Shown here: piece after piece, positions 7,841 to 15,632 of the stretch
Position numbering within the stretch: the first letter of the stretch is position 1
How the letters are laid out: every line of letters begins with the position of its first letter
Assembly: GCF_020010925.1 (NCBI RefSeq)
Contig: NZ_JAGJBZ010000001.1
Span: 3,389,001 to 3,453,000, forward strand
Direction: 5' to 3'
Source: Streptomyces griseiscabiei
Lineage (GTDB): Bacteria; Actinomycetota; Actinomycetes; Streptomycetales; Streptomycetaceae
Length of the DNA stretch: 64,000 bases
The notes under the pieces: model-generated
The model's database searches: none
What the model was told of the DNA's origin: nothing
Seen by the model: the letters and a program-made list of their open reading frames with translations, nothing else
Program-made: the position numbers and the translations under genes

Positions 7841-9171
7841 CGGATCCTCCCTGCGCCCGCGCCGCGGGCCACCTCTCGGTCGGCCCTCCCGGCGCTGTCG
7901 ATCTTTTGGTGCAGGGTAGGCGCCCAGCCGACGTCCGCCGTCAGATCACGCTCGCTGCCGGAGTTGTAGGCGTTGTGGATGGCCAGGAGATCCACCGGAT
8001 AGCCGTTGAAGAGGGTGCCCGTCTGGTGCAGGGCGGTGCCGTTCCAGCTCTTCACCAGATCGGCGACCTCGATGTGGCCGGGTGTGGTGAACGCGTTGTT
8101 CTCCGCGTACACGGCCGACTCGGTGGAGACGCCCAGGGAGTACCGGTGGTCGTGGGCGTCGGCCGGGACTGACATCACGTATCGGTTGTTGTAGAGGTGC
8201 ACCTGTCCGAAGCGGACGCGCGGCGCGCGCTGGACGACGTTCTCGAACTGGTTGTGGTGCAGCGTCACCCGCAGCTTGCCCCGGTCGCCGGTGGCGGTGT
8301 CCCCGTTGCCGATGAGGATGCCCTTGTCGTGGTCCTGGAAGCGGCTCCAGGAGACGGTGACCAGGTCGGCGGCGTTGGTGATGTCGAGCAGACCGTCGTG
8401 CCGCAGGTAGTTGCGGCCGAAGTGGGTCGGCTCGTCCTCGTCGGGGTGCCCCTTGTCGGAGACCGTGACGTGGTCGATCCAGACATGGCTCGCCCCGCGC
8501 ACCCAGATGTTGTCGTACGCCGTCTTCCAGTCGCCGAGGCCGCCGGTGTTGGGCTGCCAGACCGGGAAGCAGTCGTAGGCGTCGCGGAGTTCGAGGTTGC
8601 GGACGATCACGTTGTCCACGCCCTTGAGCTGGAGGCTCGCGCCCTTCAGCACGGCGCCTTGGAGGCCGACGATCGTGGTGTTGGAGCCGACGGCCAGCTC
8701 GATCCGCCCGGCCTGCTTCGCCGCCGACGCCTGGCGGGCCTCCTCCTGGGGGCCGCTCGGTTTGGCGGAGCCCCAGGTCCGCGGGTCGTACGCGGCCAGA
8801 TACGCCTTCAGGTCGTAGCCGTCGGTGGCGTAGTCCGCGCAGTCGAGCTTCTCGCCGTCGTCGGAGGTGTTGGCGTCGACGGTCCCCGCGATCCGGATGA
8901 TCTTCGGGGTGGCGCTGCCGCCGTCGAGCGCGCGGACCAGCTCGCTCCGGGTGCGTACGGTGAAGACATGGGCGTCGTCTGCGGTGGAACCCCCCGTGGT
9001 ACCACCGTCGGCGGCCGCCCAGCCGTCGTCCGCCGCGAGCGTGTCCCGGCCGATGTCCCGGCCGATGTCCCGGCCGGTGTTCCGGGGCTCGGCCCCGGCC
9101 GGGGTCGTGAGCATGGCGCCCAACACCCCGGCGAGGGCGATGAGTTGCAGCGGTCTCCGTCGTGGGTTCAC
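7837..9171 (-). CDS. Secreted pectate lyase, polysaccharide lyase family 1
   Basis: 444-residue pectate lyase that cleaves polygalacturonate by beta-elimination. The GTG start at 9171 overlaps the permease stop as GTGA and gives a signal peptide (NPRRRPLQLIALAGVLGAML, ending PAGA). A short linker contains DIGRDIGRD, encoded by a 12-nt tandem repeat. The catalytic domain begins WAAADGGTTGG and carries VWIDHVTVSD (230-239), the Ca-binding acid-rich region, and QRAPRVR (314-320) with the catalytic Arg318, followed by VHLYNNR. This is the canonical PL1 set. It lies directly after the two permease genes in the operon. Distinct from the PL1 domain in the fusion protein at 2204-4228, where the second Arg motif is degenerate (KQRNPSA). 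Confidence 0.92.
   Translation of the reverse strand: MNPRRRPLQLIALAGVLGAMLTTPAGAEPRNTGRDIGRDIGRDTLAADDGWAAADGGTTGGSTADDAHVFTVRTRSELVRALDGGSATPKIIRIAGTVDANTSDDGEKLDCADYATDGYDLKAYLAAYDPRTWGSAKPSGPQEEARQASAAKQAGRIELAVGSNTTIVGLQGAVLKGASLQLKGVDNVIVRNLELRDAYDCFPVWQPNTGGLGDWKTAYDNIWVRGASHVWIDHVTVSDKGHPDEDEPTHFGRNYLRHDGLLDITNAADLVTVSWSRFQDHDKGILIGNGDTATGDRGKLRVTLHHNQFENVVQRAPRVRFGQVHLYNNRYVMSVPADAHDHRYSLGVSTESAVYAENNAFTTPGHIEVADLVKSWNGTALHQTGTLFNGYPVDLLAIHNAYNSGSERDLTADVGWAPTLHQKIDSAGRADREVARGAGAGRIR
9043..9078 (-). repeat. 12-nt intragenic tandem repeat, three near-perfect units
   Basis: Three consecutive 12-nt units (plus strand gtcccggccgat, third unit with a changed end) encode repeated D-I-G-R in the linker after the signal peptide of the pectate lyase. 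Two units are identical. Copy number could vary by slippage without breaking the frame. Confidence 0.8.
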
Positions 9172-10070
9172 CCCTTCACCGCCCCCGCGCTGAAGCCCGT
9201 GATCAGCCACTTCTGGATGAAGGCGAAGACGATGACCACCGGGACGGCGGCGATGATGCCGCCGGCCGCCAGCGCGCCCAGGTCGACGCTGTCCGCGCTG
9301 AGCAGGGTGTTGAGGCCGACCGGGATGGTCTGCTTCTCCTGGTTGCTCAGGAACATCAGGGCGAACAGGAAGTGGTTCCAGGAGTGCACGAAGGCGAAGG
9401 AGCCGACGGCGATCAGACCGGGCCGCAGCAGCGGCAGCACGACGACCCGGAACGCGGTGAAACGGTTGCAGCCGTCGACCCAGGCGGCCTCCTCCAGGGA
9501 GTACGGCACGTTCTTGATGAAGTTGCTGATCAGGATGATCGACAGCGGCAGCTGGAAGACCGTCTCGGCGAGGATGACGCTGCCGAGCGAGTTGATCATC
9601 CGCAGCTCGGCGAAGATCTGGAACAGCGGGACCAGCAGCAGCGCGCCCGGTACGAACTGGGAGCACAGCAGCGCCAGCATGAACCCCTTTTTGATCTTGA
9701 AGTCGAAGCGGGCGAGGGCGTAGCCACCGGCCAGGGCGACGAGCGTGGTCATCAGCAGGGTGACGACACCGACGAGCACGCTGTTCTGGAAGTAGAGCCC
9801 GAAGCTGCGCTCGTTCCACACCTTCTCGAAGTGCTCGAAGGTCATGGGCCAGGGCACGAGCGAGGTCGAGCCGGGCTTGCGGAGGGCGAAGAGCAGGATC
9901 CAGTAGAAGGGGACGAGGGTGAAGACCAGATAGACCGACAGCGGAAGGTAGATCTGCCAGCGCGGTACCTCGTCCCAGGCGCGGTGGACCTTGCCCGGTC
10001 GCCGCGGAGGCTCCTCGGCCACGGGCGCGAGCCGCACGGGGGCGACCTTCTCGGCGTCCTGGGTGATCAC
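9168..10070 (-). CDS. Carbohydrate ABC transporter permease (MalG-type)
   Basis: 300-residue inner-membrane permease. Six hydrophobic segments can be read, starting with IYLPLSVYLVFTLVPFYWIL. The cytoplasmic EAA loop is present as EEAAWVDGCNRFTAFRVVVLPLLRPG, which contacts the ATPase. ATG at 10070 overlaps the stop of the MalF-type partner, and its own stop overlaps the pectate lyase GTG. No ATPase gene is in the cluster; streptomycetes commonly use one shared ATPase (MsiK) for several sugar importers, which probably applies here. With the partner permease it should import the ligand of the binding protein at 785-2131. Confidence 0.9.
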   Translation of the reverse strand: MITQDAEKVAPVRLAPVAEEPPRRPGKVHRAWDEVPRWQIYLPLSVYLVFTLVPFYWILLFALRKPGSTSLVPWPMTFEHFEKVWNERSFGLYFQNSVLVGVVTLLMTTLVALAGGYALARFDFKIKKGFMLALLCSQFVPGALLLVPLFQIFAELRMINSLGSVILAETVFQLPLSIILISNFIKNVPYSLEEAAWVDGCNRFTAFRVVVLPLLRPGLIAVGSFAFVHSWNHFLFALMFLSNQEKQTIPVGLNTLLSADSVDLGALAAGGIIAAVPVVIVFAFIQKWLITGFSAGAVKG

Positions 10071-11023
10071 TTGGACTCGCCTCCGAACTTGCTCAGCCGC
10101 AGATAGACCATCGAGCAGAAGAGCAGGATCACGAACGCGACCGTGGTCAGGGCGGACGCGTAGCCGAAGTTGTGGGCGTCGACGGAGGTGTTGGCGATGT
10201 AGAGCGGGAGAGTGGTCGTCTCACCCGCGGGTCCGCCGCCGGTCAGGGTGTAGAGGAGGTCGACGTTGTTGAACTCCCACACCGCGCGCAGCAGCGTGGA
10301 GAGGATGATCGCGTCCTTGAGGTGCGGCAGCGTGATGTGCAGGAACTGCCGGACGCGGCTGGCGCCGTCGACCTCGGCGGCCTCGTACAGGTCCTTCGAG
10401 ATGGACTGGAGGTCGGCGAGGATGAGGATCGCGAAGAAGGGGACACCGCGCCACAGGTCGGCGACGATCGCCGCCGAGAAGACGGTGGAGGTGTCGGAGA
10501 GCCAGCTGGTGCCGTACTCGCCGATGCCCATGTCCGCGAGGTACCGGGTGATGCCGGTCTGGGAGTTGTAGAGGAGCACCCAGATCGCGGAGGTCAGTAC
10601 GCCGGAGACGGCCCAGGGGGAGAAGACCAGGGCGCGGCCGAGGGAGCGCCCGACGAACGTCTGGTTGACGATCAGCGCGAGCGCCAGGCCGAACAGCAGC
10701 TGCAGCGAGACCTCGACGACCACCCACTTGGCACTGAAGACGAGGGTGTCCCAGAAGATGGGGTCCTCGGTGAAGGCGTGCACGAAGTTGTCGAAGCCGG
10801 CGAAGCCGTTCCGCCAGGGTTTCGTGGGGTTGTAGTGCTGCAGGCTGTAGTAGAAGACGCTGATGACCGGGTAGGCGATGAAGCCCAGCATGAGCAGGGC
10901 GGCCGGGGCGATCAGCAGGTACGGCAGCCTGCGCGGGGTCGCGGAGGCACGGCGCGTACGGCTCCGCGCACGGCTCCGCCGGGGCGGCGCGGGCGGCTTC
11001 GCCACGGCTGCGGCTTGGGCCAT
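10067..11023 (-). CDS. Carbohydrate ABC transporter permease (MalF-type)
   Basis: 318-residue permease, first gene of the pectin utilisation operon. An Arg/Ser/Ala-rich cytoplasmic N terminus precedes LLIAPAALLMLGFIAYPVIS and five further membrane segments. The EAA loop reads YEAAEVDGASRVRQFLHITLPHLKD. The MalG-type partner follows with a 4-nt ATGA overlap. Upstream, 219 nt hold a LacI-type palindrome, a 10-bp tandem repeat and a dispersed palindromic element, so transcription of the operon probably begins there. Substrate inferred from neighbours: pectic oligosaccharide. Confidence 0.9.
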   Translation of the reverse strand: MAQAAAVAKPPAPPRRSRARSRTRRASATPRRLPYLLIAPAALLMLGFIAYPVISVFYYSLQHYNPTKPWRNGFAGFDNFVHAFTEDPIFWDTLVFSAKWVVVEVSLQLLFGLALALIVNQTFVGRSLGRALVFSPWAVSGVLTSAIWVLLYNSQTGITRYLADMGIGEYGTSWLSDTSTVFSAAIVADLWRGVPFFAILILADLQSISKDLYEAAEVDGASRVRQFLHITLPHLKDAIILSTLLRAVWEFNNVDLLYTLTGGGPAGETTTLPLYIANTSVDAHNFGYASALTTVAFVILLFCSMVYLRLSKFGGESK

Positions 11024-11047
11024 GACTGGGGCTCCGTTTCTGGGTAC

Positions 11048-11087
11048 GTCGTGGTGCGTCGTGGTGCGTCGTGGTGCGTCGTGGTGC
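11048..11087. repeat. Four perfect tandem copies of a 10-bp unit (gtcgtggtgc)
   Basis: Four head-to-tail identical copies lie between the permease start codon (11023) and the palindrome at 11089. They would be transcribed in the 5' leader of the pectin operon if the promoter lies upstream. Perfect identity suggests either recent slippage or a multi-copy protein site. Confidence 0.9.
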
Positions 11088-11088
11088 A

Positions 11089-11100
11089 GGAAGCGCTTTC
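11089..11100. promoter_or_regulatory. LacI-family operator candidate GGAAGCGCTTTC
   Basis: Dyad with a perfect AAGCGCTT core and 5 of 6 matched arm positions, 66 nt upstream of the first permease gene. This is the usual form and place of a LacI-family sugar repressor site in actinobacteria. No LacI gene is in the window, so the regulator would be encoded elsewhere. Confidence 0.6.
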
Positions 11101-11160
11101 TCGATGGGCGTGGTGGGGTGGTTCGCGGTGCGCGGTTCGGGGTACGGCTTGCTGTGCGTC

Positions 11161-11232
11161 GGCGGGTGCGGGTGCGTTGTGGCTGGTCGCGCAGTTCCCC
11201 GCGCCCCTGAAAAACCCCGGGGCCCGGGTGGG
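11161..11232. repeat. Dispersed extragenic element with core GCGCAGTTCCCCGCGCCCC
   Basis: The 19-nt core at 11189-11207 recurs identically or nearly so at 33785-33802, inverted at 33870-33888, and at 60974-60992. Here it follows the stop codon of the sugar-acid dehydratase gene (11243, minus strand), with a GC-rich inverted repeat (ccccggggcccggg) between core and gene. It fits a 3'-end element or terminator of the kind scattered through Streptomyces genomes. Confidence 0.65.
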
Positions 11233-11242
11233 TCGAGAGCCG

Positions 11243-12985
11243 TTACCCCGCGTACGGGTCCGGGACCTTGCCCGGTCGGGCCAGGAACTCGAAGTCGCAG
11301 CCGGTGTCGGCCTGGGTGATCTGGTCGTTGTAGAGGGCGCCGTAGCCGCGTTCGTAGCGGGTGGGCGGTGGGGTCCAGTCGGCCCGGCGGCGCTCCAACT
11401 CCTCGTCGTCCACGTTGAGTTGAAGTGTGCGGGCCTCGACGTCGAGGGTGATCGTGTCGCCGGTGCGGACAAGGGCGAGGGGTCCGCCGACGTACGACTC
11501 CGGGGCCACGTGCAGCGCGCAGGCGCCGTAACTCGTGCCGCTCATCCGGGCGTCGGAGATCCGCACCATGTCCCGGACGCCCTGCTTCAGCAGATGGTCG
11601 GGGATGGGCAGCATCCCGTACTCGGGCATGCCCGGCCCGCCCTTGGGCCCGGAGTTGCGCAGCACCAGGACGGTGTCGGCGGTGATCCCGAGGGACGGGT
11701 CGTTGATGGTCCGCTGCATCGTCCGGTAGTCGTCGAAGACGACCGCCGGGCCGGTGTGCTTGAGCAGGTGCGGCTCGGCGGAGATGTGCTTGATGACCGC
11801 GCCGTCCGGGCAGAGGTTGCCGCGCAGGACGGCGACCCCGCCCTCGGTGACGACCGGGTTCTCACGGGTCCGGATCACGTCGTCGTCGTGCACGAGCGCC
11901 CCGTCGAGCTGCTCGCGCATCGTGTCGTACGAGACGGTCGGCCGGTCCAGGTGGAGCAGGTCGGTGATCCGGGAGAGGAAGCCCGGCAGGCCGCCCGCGA
12001 AGTGGAAGTCCTCCATCAGGTACCGCTGGCCGCCGGGCCGGACGTTGGCCAGCACCGGGACCGTACGGGCGACGCGGTCGAAGTCGTCGAGGGTGAGCGT
12101 GACACCCGCGCGGCCGGCCATGGCGATGAGGTGGATGACCGCGTTGGTGGAGCCGCCGAGCCCGAGGACGGTGGTGACGGCGTCCGCGAAGGCGTCGGCG
12201 GTGAGGATGTCGCTCAGCTTCCGGTCCCGGTGGACCAGTTCGACGATGCGCAGGCCCGCGGCGGCGGCCATGCGGTCATGGCCGGAGTCGACGGCCGGGA
12301 TGCTGGACGCGCCCGGGACCGTGACGCCGAGCGCCTCGGCGGCGGCGGTGAGCGTGGAGGCCGTCCCCATGGTCATGCAGTGGCCCGGCGAGCGGGCCAG
12401 ACCGGACTCCAGTTCGGTCATCTCGCAGTCGCCGATGAGCCCGGCGCGCTTGTCGTCCCAGTACTTCCACATGTCGGTGCCGGAGCCGAGGACCTCGTTG
12501 CGCCAGTGGCCCGGCAGCATCGGCCCGGCGGGCACGAAGACGGCCGGGAGGTCGACGGAGGCCGCGCCCATGAGCAGCGCGGGCGTCGACTTGTCGCAGC
12601 CGCCCATCAGGACGGCCCCGTCGACCGGGTAGGAGCGCAGCAGCTCCTCGGTCTCCATGGCGAGCATGTTGCGGTAGAGCATCGGGGTCGGCTTCTGGAA
12701 GGTCTCGGAGAGGGTCGAGACCGGGAACTCCAGCGGGAAACCGCCGGCCTGCCACACACCCCGCTTGACCGCCTGCGCACGATCCCGGAGGTGCACATGA
12801 CAGGGATTGATGTCCGACCAGGTGTTGAGGATCGCGATGACCGGCTTCCCGAGGTGCTCCTCGGGAAGGTAGCCGAGCTGGCGGGTGCGGGCCCGGTGGC
12901 TGAAGGAGCGCAGACCGTCCGTGCCGTACCACTGGTGGCTGCGGAGGTCCTCGGGACGCTTCGTCCGCCGCTGTGTCTGCTTCAC
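11243..12985 (-). CDS. IlvD/Edd family sugar-acid dehydratase
   Basis: 580-residue iron-sulfur dehydratase that converts an aldonic or aldaric acid to its 2-keto-3-deoxy form. Cluster and active-site Cys motifs are visible: SDINPCHVH, MGGCDKSTPALLMG, GDCEM and GHCMTMGTAST, plus GGSTNAVIHL. The GTG start at 12985 (VKQTQRRTKRPED) overlaps the stop of the lyase gene by 4 nt; an upstream in-frame extension into the lyase gene is less likely. Length and sequence suit the sugar-acid branch (L-arabonate, xylonate, gluconate) more than branched-chain amino-acid synthesis. Paired with a DHDPS-family lyase and a GntR regulator, it probably feeds a 2-keto-3-deoxy acid to that lyase. L-arabonate from arabinan, or galactarate, are candidate substrates. 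Confidence 0.88.
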   Translation of the reverse strand: MKQTQRRTKRPEDLRSHQWYGTDGLRSFSHRARTRQLGYLPEEHLGKPVIAILNTWSDINPCHVHLRDRAQAVKRGVWQAGGFPLEFPVSTLSETFQKPTPMLYRNMLAMETEELLRSYPVDGAVLMGGCDKSTPALLMGAASVDLPAVFVPAGPMLPGHWRNEVLGSGTDMWKYWDDKRAGLIGDCEMTELESGLARSPGHCMTMGTASTLTAAAEALGVTVPGASSIPAVDSGHDRMAAAAGLRIVELVHRDRKLSDILTADAFADAVTTVLGLGGSTNAVIHLIAMAGRAGVTLTLDDFDRVARTVPVLANVRPGGQRYLMEDFHFAGGLPGFLSRITDLLHLDRPTVSYDTMREQLDGALVHDDDVIRTRENPVVTEGGVAVLRGNLCPDGAVIKHISAEPHLLKHTGPAVVFDDYRTMQRTINDPSLGITADTVLVLRNSGPKGGPGMPEYGMLPIPDHLLKQGVRDMVRISDARMSGTSYGACALHVAPESYVGGPLALVRTGDTITLDVEARTLQLNVDDEELERRRADWTPPPTRYERGYGALYNDQITQADTGCDFEFLARPGKVPDPYAG

Positions 12986-13893
12986 ATCGACCACCCGGCG
13001 GCTATCGCGGCGACCTCGGCGCGTTCGGTCTCGGGCAGTTCCCTGCTGGGGGCCCGGACGTCGCGGCGGCACAGGCCGAGGGCGGCGAGGGCCTCCTTGA
13101 CGACGGTCACGTTGTTGGCGGAGCCGTTGGCGGCGCGCAGCTCCTCGAAGCGGCGGATCTGCTCCCAGACCTTCATGGCGGCCGGGAAGTCGCCCGACCG
13201 AAGCGCTTCGATCATGTTCAGCGAGACGGCCGGGGCGACGTTCACCAGCCCCGAGGTGAAGCCGGTGGCACCGGCCGAGAAGTAGGAGGGCGCGTACGGC
13301 TCGGCGAGCCCCGCGACCCAGACGAAGCGCTCCAGGCCGGCGTCGCGGGCGAAGGCGGCGAAGCGGGCGGCGTCCGGGACGGCGTACTTGACCCCGATGA
13401 CGTTCGGGCAGGTGTCGGCGAGTTCGGCGAGCCGTTCACCGGTGAGCTGGGCGTTGCGGATGTAGGGCACGACGCCCAGCTCGGGCACGGCCTGCGCGAT
13501 CGCCCGGTGGTAGTCGACCCAGCCGCTCTGCGAGACATAGGGGTGGACCGGCTGATGGACCATCACCATCTGCGCCCCGAGCGCGCGGGCGTGCTCGGCG
13601 GAGGCGATCGCGGTCGGGACGTCGTGGCCGACGCCGACCAGGATCACCGCGCGGTCGCCGACCTCGTCCATGGTCAGCTCGGTGACGAGGCGGCGCTCCT
13701 CGGGGGTGAGGGCGTAGAACTCGCCGGTGTTGCCGTTGGGGGTGAGGGTGGTGATGCCGCCGTCCAGCAGCCGACGCAGCAGGGCCCGGTGGGCGACCTG
13801 GTCGACGGTGCCGTCCTCGGCGAACGGAGTCACCGGGATGGCCACCACGTCGGCCAGAGCCGTCCGTTGGGTCTCGAACGTCACGCTGCTCAT
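12982..13893 (-). CDS. DHDPS/KDG-aldolase superfamily lyase or dehydratase
   Basis: 303-residue class I TIM-barrel enzyme of the dihydrodipicolinate synthase family. The Schiff-base Lys is K169 in GVKYAVPD and the conserved Tyr is Y144 in PYIRN. The substrate loop near residue 53 reads NGNTGEF rather than the GTTGE of lysine biosynthesis. A strong ribosome site (AGGAAGG, 7 nt from ATG) precedes it. Its stop overlaps the GTG of the IlvD/Edd dehydratase. Together they form a two-step route: dehydratase makes a 2-keto-3-deoxy acid, this enzyme cleaves or dehydrates it. It is clearly different from the two other DHDPS-family genes at 18217 and 42136. Confidence 0.85.
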   Translation of the reverse strand: MSSVTFETQRTALADVVAIPVTPFAEDGTVDQVAHRALLRRLLDGGITTLTPNGNTGEFYALTPEERRLVTELTMDEVGDRAVILVGVGHDVPTAIASAEHARALGAQMVMVHQPVHPYVSQSGWVDYHRAIAQAVPELGVVPYIRNAQLTGERLAELADTCPNVIGVKYAVPDAARFAAFARDAGLERFVWVAGLAEPYAPSYFSAGATGFTSGLVNVAPAVSLNMIEALRSGDFPAAMKVWEQIRRFEELRAANGSANNVTVVKEALAALGLCRRDVRAPSRELPETERAEVAAIAAGWSM

Positions 13894-13945
13894 GGATGAC
13901 CTTCCTCTGCAAGGAGTTCTTGGAGGACTGCGGAGGGCGGGCGGG

Positions 13946-13962
13946 GCCGCCGCGTCGGCGGC
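13946..13962. terminator. GC hairpin between GntR and lyase genes
   Basis: GCCGCC, five-base loop, GGCGGC. It lies 28 nt after the GntR stop (13990, minus strand). There is no T run, as is usual in this genus; partial termination or processing between regulator and enzyme genes is possible. Confidence 0.4.
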
Positions 13963-13989
13963 TCCACCGTGCCTCGTGGACTCGGGGGC

Positions 13990-14655
13990 TTACCGGGCCG
14001 GCGGGCCCTGCGCTTCGACTCGGGCCTCCGGGAAGGCCCGTTCGACGAACGAGGCGATGTGCGCGTACAGGGCGGCCGCCGCGCCGTCCGCGTCGCCGTC
14101 GAGGGCGAGCCGCAGGATCTCCCGGTGCTCGGCGGCCTCCCGTTCCCAGGAGGGGTCGGCGGCCCAGGCGACGGCCGAGACCAGCGCGGCCTGGTCGCGC
14201 ACCTCGTCGAGCATCCGGCCGAGCAGCGGGTTGCCGCACGGCACGTACAGCGCGCGGTGGAACTCCCGGTTGGCCAGCGACCGTTCGGCGGTGTCCGAGG
14301 CCTCGTCGGCCCTGGTCAGCGCGGCGCTCGCCGCGTCCCACGGGACGTCGCGCCGCACCGAGCGGCGCAGCGCCTCCGGCTCCAGGAGCAGCCGTACGTC
14401 GTAGACCTCGCGCGCCATGTCCGCGTCCACCATGCGCACCGTGACGCCCTTGTACTGGTTCATCACGACGAGCCCGGTCCCGGCCAGCGTCTTCAGCGCC
14501 TCGCGCACGGGCGTCTTGGACACGCCGAACTGCGCGGCCAGTTCGGTCTCGACCAGGGCCTGACCGGGCGTCAGCTGTCCGGTGAGGATGCGGTGCTTGA
14601 TCCCCTCCAGCACGAACTGCGTGCGGGACGGGATCGGCGTGGGCACAGAGGTCAT
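13990..14655 (-). CDS. GntR-family regulator with FCD domain
   Basis: 221-residue FadR-subfamily repressor. The N-terminal winged helix spans about 15-75 (ILTGQLTPGQALVETELAAQ, then FGVSKTPVREALKTLAGTG). The all-helical FCD ligand domain spans about 85-210, with the metal-binding pattern of Asp/His residues (YDVRLLLEP, EFHRALY, EHREILRL). It is transcribed toward the lyase and dehydratase genes 96 nt downstream and likely controls them in response to a sugar acid. Its own upstream region contains a good promoter and several dyads and repeats, so autoregulation is likely. Confidence 0.9.
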   Translation of the reverse strand: MTSVPTPIPSRTQFVLEGIKHRILTGQLTPGQALVETELAAQFGVSKTPVREALKTLAGTGLVVMNQYKGVTVRMVDADMAREVYDVRLLLEPEALRRSVRRDVPWDAASAALTRADEASDTAERSLANREFHRALYVPCGNPLLGRMLDEVRDQAALVSAVAWAADPSWEREAAEHREILRLALDGDADGAAAALYAHIASFVERAFPEARVEAQGPPAR

Positions 14656-14679
14656 GCGCGCCTCTCGGATCTTCCGTGC

Positions 14680-14736
14680 GGGATCTCACGTATGGGATCT
14701 CACGTATCGCGTCTCATATATGACGTACGAAGTACG
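14680..14736. promoter_or_regulatory. Operator region of the GntR gene: tandem 14-mer plus two dyads
   Basis: Two adjacent identical 14-mers (gggatctcacgtat) at 14680-14693 and 14694-14707 are followed by the perfect palindrome TCATATATGA (14714-14723) and CGTAC-GAA-GTACG (14724-14736). All lie between the promoter at 14745-14773 and the GntR start at 14655, the usual position for repressor binding. Confidence 0.6.
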
Positions 14737-14744
14737 ACGCGTTG

Positions 14745-14773
14745 AAGGTAGGAGGGGGCCCGGGTTTCGTCAA
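14745..14773 (-). promoter_or_regulatory. Promoter of the GntR-lyase-dehydratase unit
   Basis: On the minus strand TTGACG (14773-14768), a 17-nt spacer and TACCTT (14750-14745). This is a good match to the vegetative (HrdB-type) consensus of streptomycetes. Transcription would start near 14738, inside the dyad region. Confidence 0.65.
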
Positions 14774-14803
14774 CGGTTCGGACAGAAAAAGATGTGCCCG
14801 CTG

Positions 14804-15553
14804 TCACACGATCTTGGTGTCGCCCTCACGCGCGCTCTCGGTCGGGCCGCCGAAGACGACGGCCGCCCGGCCGGTCGCTCCCTCGGGGGTGAGCGTGGGC
14901 CCCACATGGGTGATCAGCAGCCGGCTCGCGCCCTTGGCGTACGTCCCGGCCTCCTCCGGCGTGAGATGCACCCGGGGTTCGCCTTCGCGATGGGTGTCGG
15001 TGTCCGCCTCGCACAGGAACAGGTCGGCGCTGCCCGCCAGCCGGCCCAGCGCGTCGCACGGGCCGCTGTCCCCGGAGTACGCGAAGACCCGGCCCTGGCA
15101 CTCGGCGCGCAGCCCGTACGCCTCCACGTCGTGGACGACGGCGTGGGCGGTGAGGGTGAGGTTCCAGTGCCGGACGCTGTGCCCGTCGTACAGGGGGCGG
15201 AAGTCGAACACCCCGCTCAGGAAGGAGGGGTCCGACTGCCCGAAGAACCCCGCGAGCCGCGCGGCGCAGTCGCCGGGCGCGTAGACCGGCAGCGGCGCGG
15301 GCAGGGTGAGGCCGCCGTACGCGTACCCGTAGGTCGCGGCCACCAGATCCGCGCTGTGGTCCGCGTGCAGATGGGAGATCCAGATCGCCGTGAGCCGGGT
15401 GGGATCCGTGTGCCGCTGCAACTCGGCGAACGTACCGAACCCCGCGTCCACCCATATCTCGGCGCCCCCGCCGCGCAGCAGATACCCGGACGCGGGGCGG
15501 CCCGGGCGGGGGTGAGGTGAGGCGGTGCCGAGGACGGTGAGGCTCAGGGGCAT
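14804..15553 (-). CDS. MBL-fold metal-dependent hydrolase (RNase Z/phosphodiesterase-like)
   Basis: 249-residue metallo-beta-lactamase-fold protein. The metal motif HLHADH is at residues 61-66 (ISHLHADHSADL). Further ligands are SGDSGPCDAL and the C-terminal LLITHVGPTL. It lacks a signal peptide. The start at 15553 gives MPLSLTVLGTASPHPRPG, typical of the ElaC/RNase Z-like branch; the longer reading frame upstream is low quality and without a ribosome site. It is convergent with nothing and sits apart from the sugar genes in function. Substrate unknown; cyclic nucleotide or phosphodiester hydrolysis is common in this branch. Confidence 0.85.
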   Translation of the reverse strand: MPLSLTVLGTASPHPRPGRPASGYLLRGGGAEIWVDAGFGTFAELQRHTDPTRLTAIWISHLHADHSADLVAATYGYAYGGLTLPAPLPVYAPGDCAARLAGFFGQSDPSFLSGVFDFRPLYDGHSVRHWNLTLTAHAVVHDVEAYGLRAECQGRVFAYSGDSGPCDALGRLAGSADLFLCEADTDTHREGEPRVHLTPEEAGTYAKGASRLLITHVGPTLTPEGATGRAAVVFGGPTESAREGDTKIV

Positions 15554-15632
15554 GTTCGGGAGCGTACGGAGGCGGACGGGGGCGCGCGCCGGGTTTGTGC
15601 GTTCTTTCGTCGGGTTGCCCGGCGGACTGGCC

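Noticed and set aside
13199..13210. Palindrome CGAAGCGCTTCG as a LacI-type site
   Set aside because: Deep inside the DHDPS-family coding region (RSDR context), far from any start; most likely chance.
10172..13285. 1037-codon open frame on the plus strand
   Set aside because: Antisense to the permease, dehydratase and lyase genes. Its translation is Arg/Gly/Val-rich without any domain, as expected for shadows in GC-rich coding DNA.
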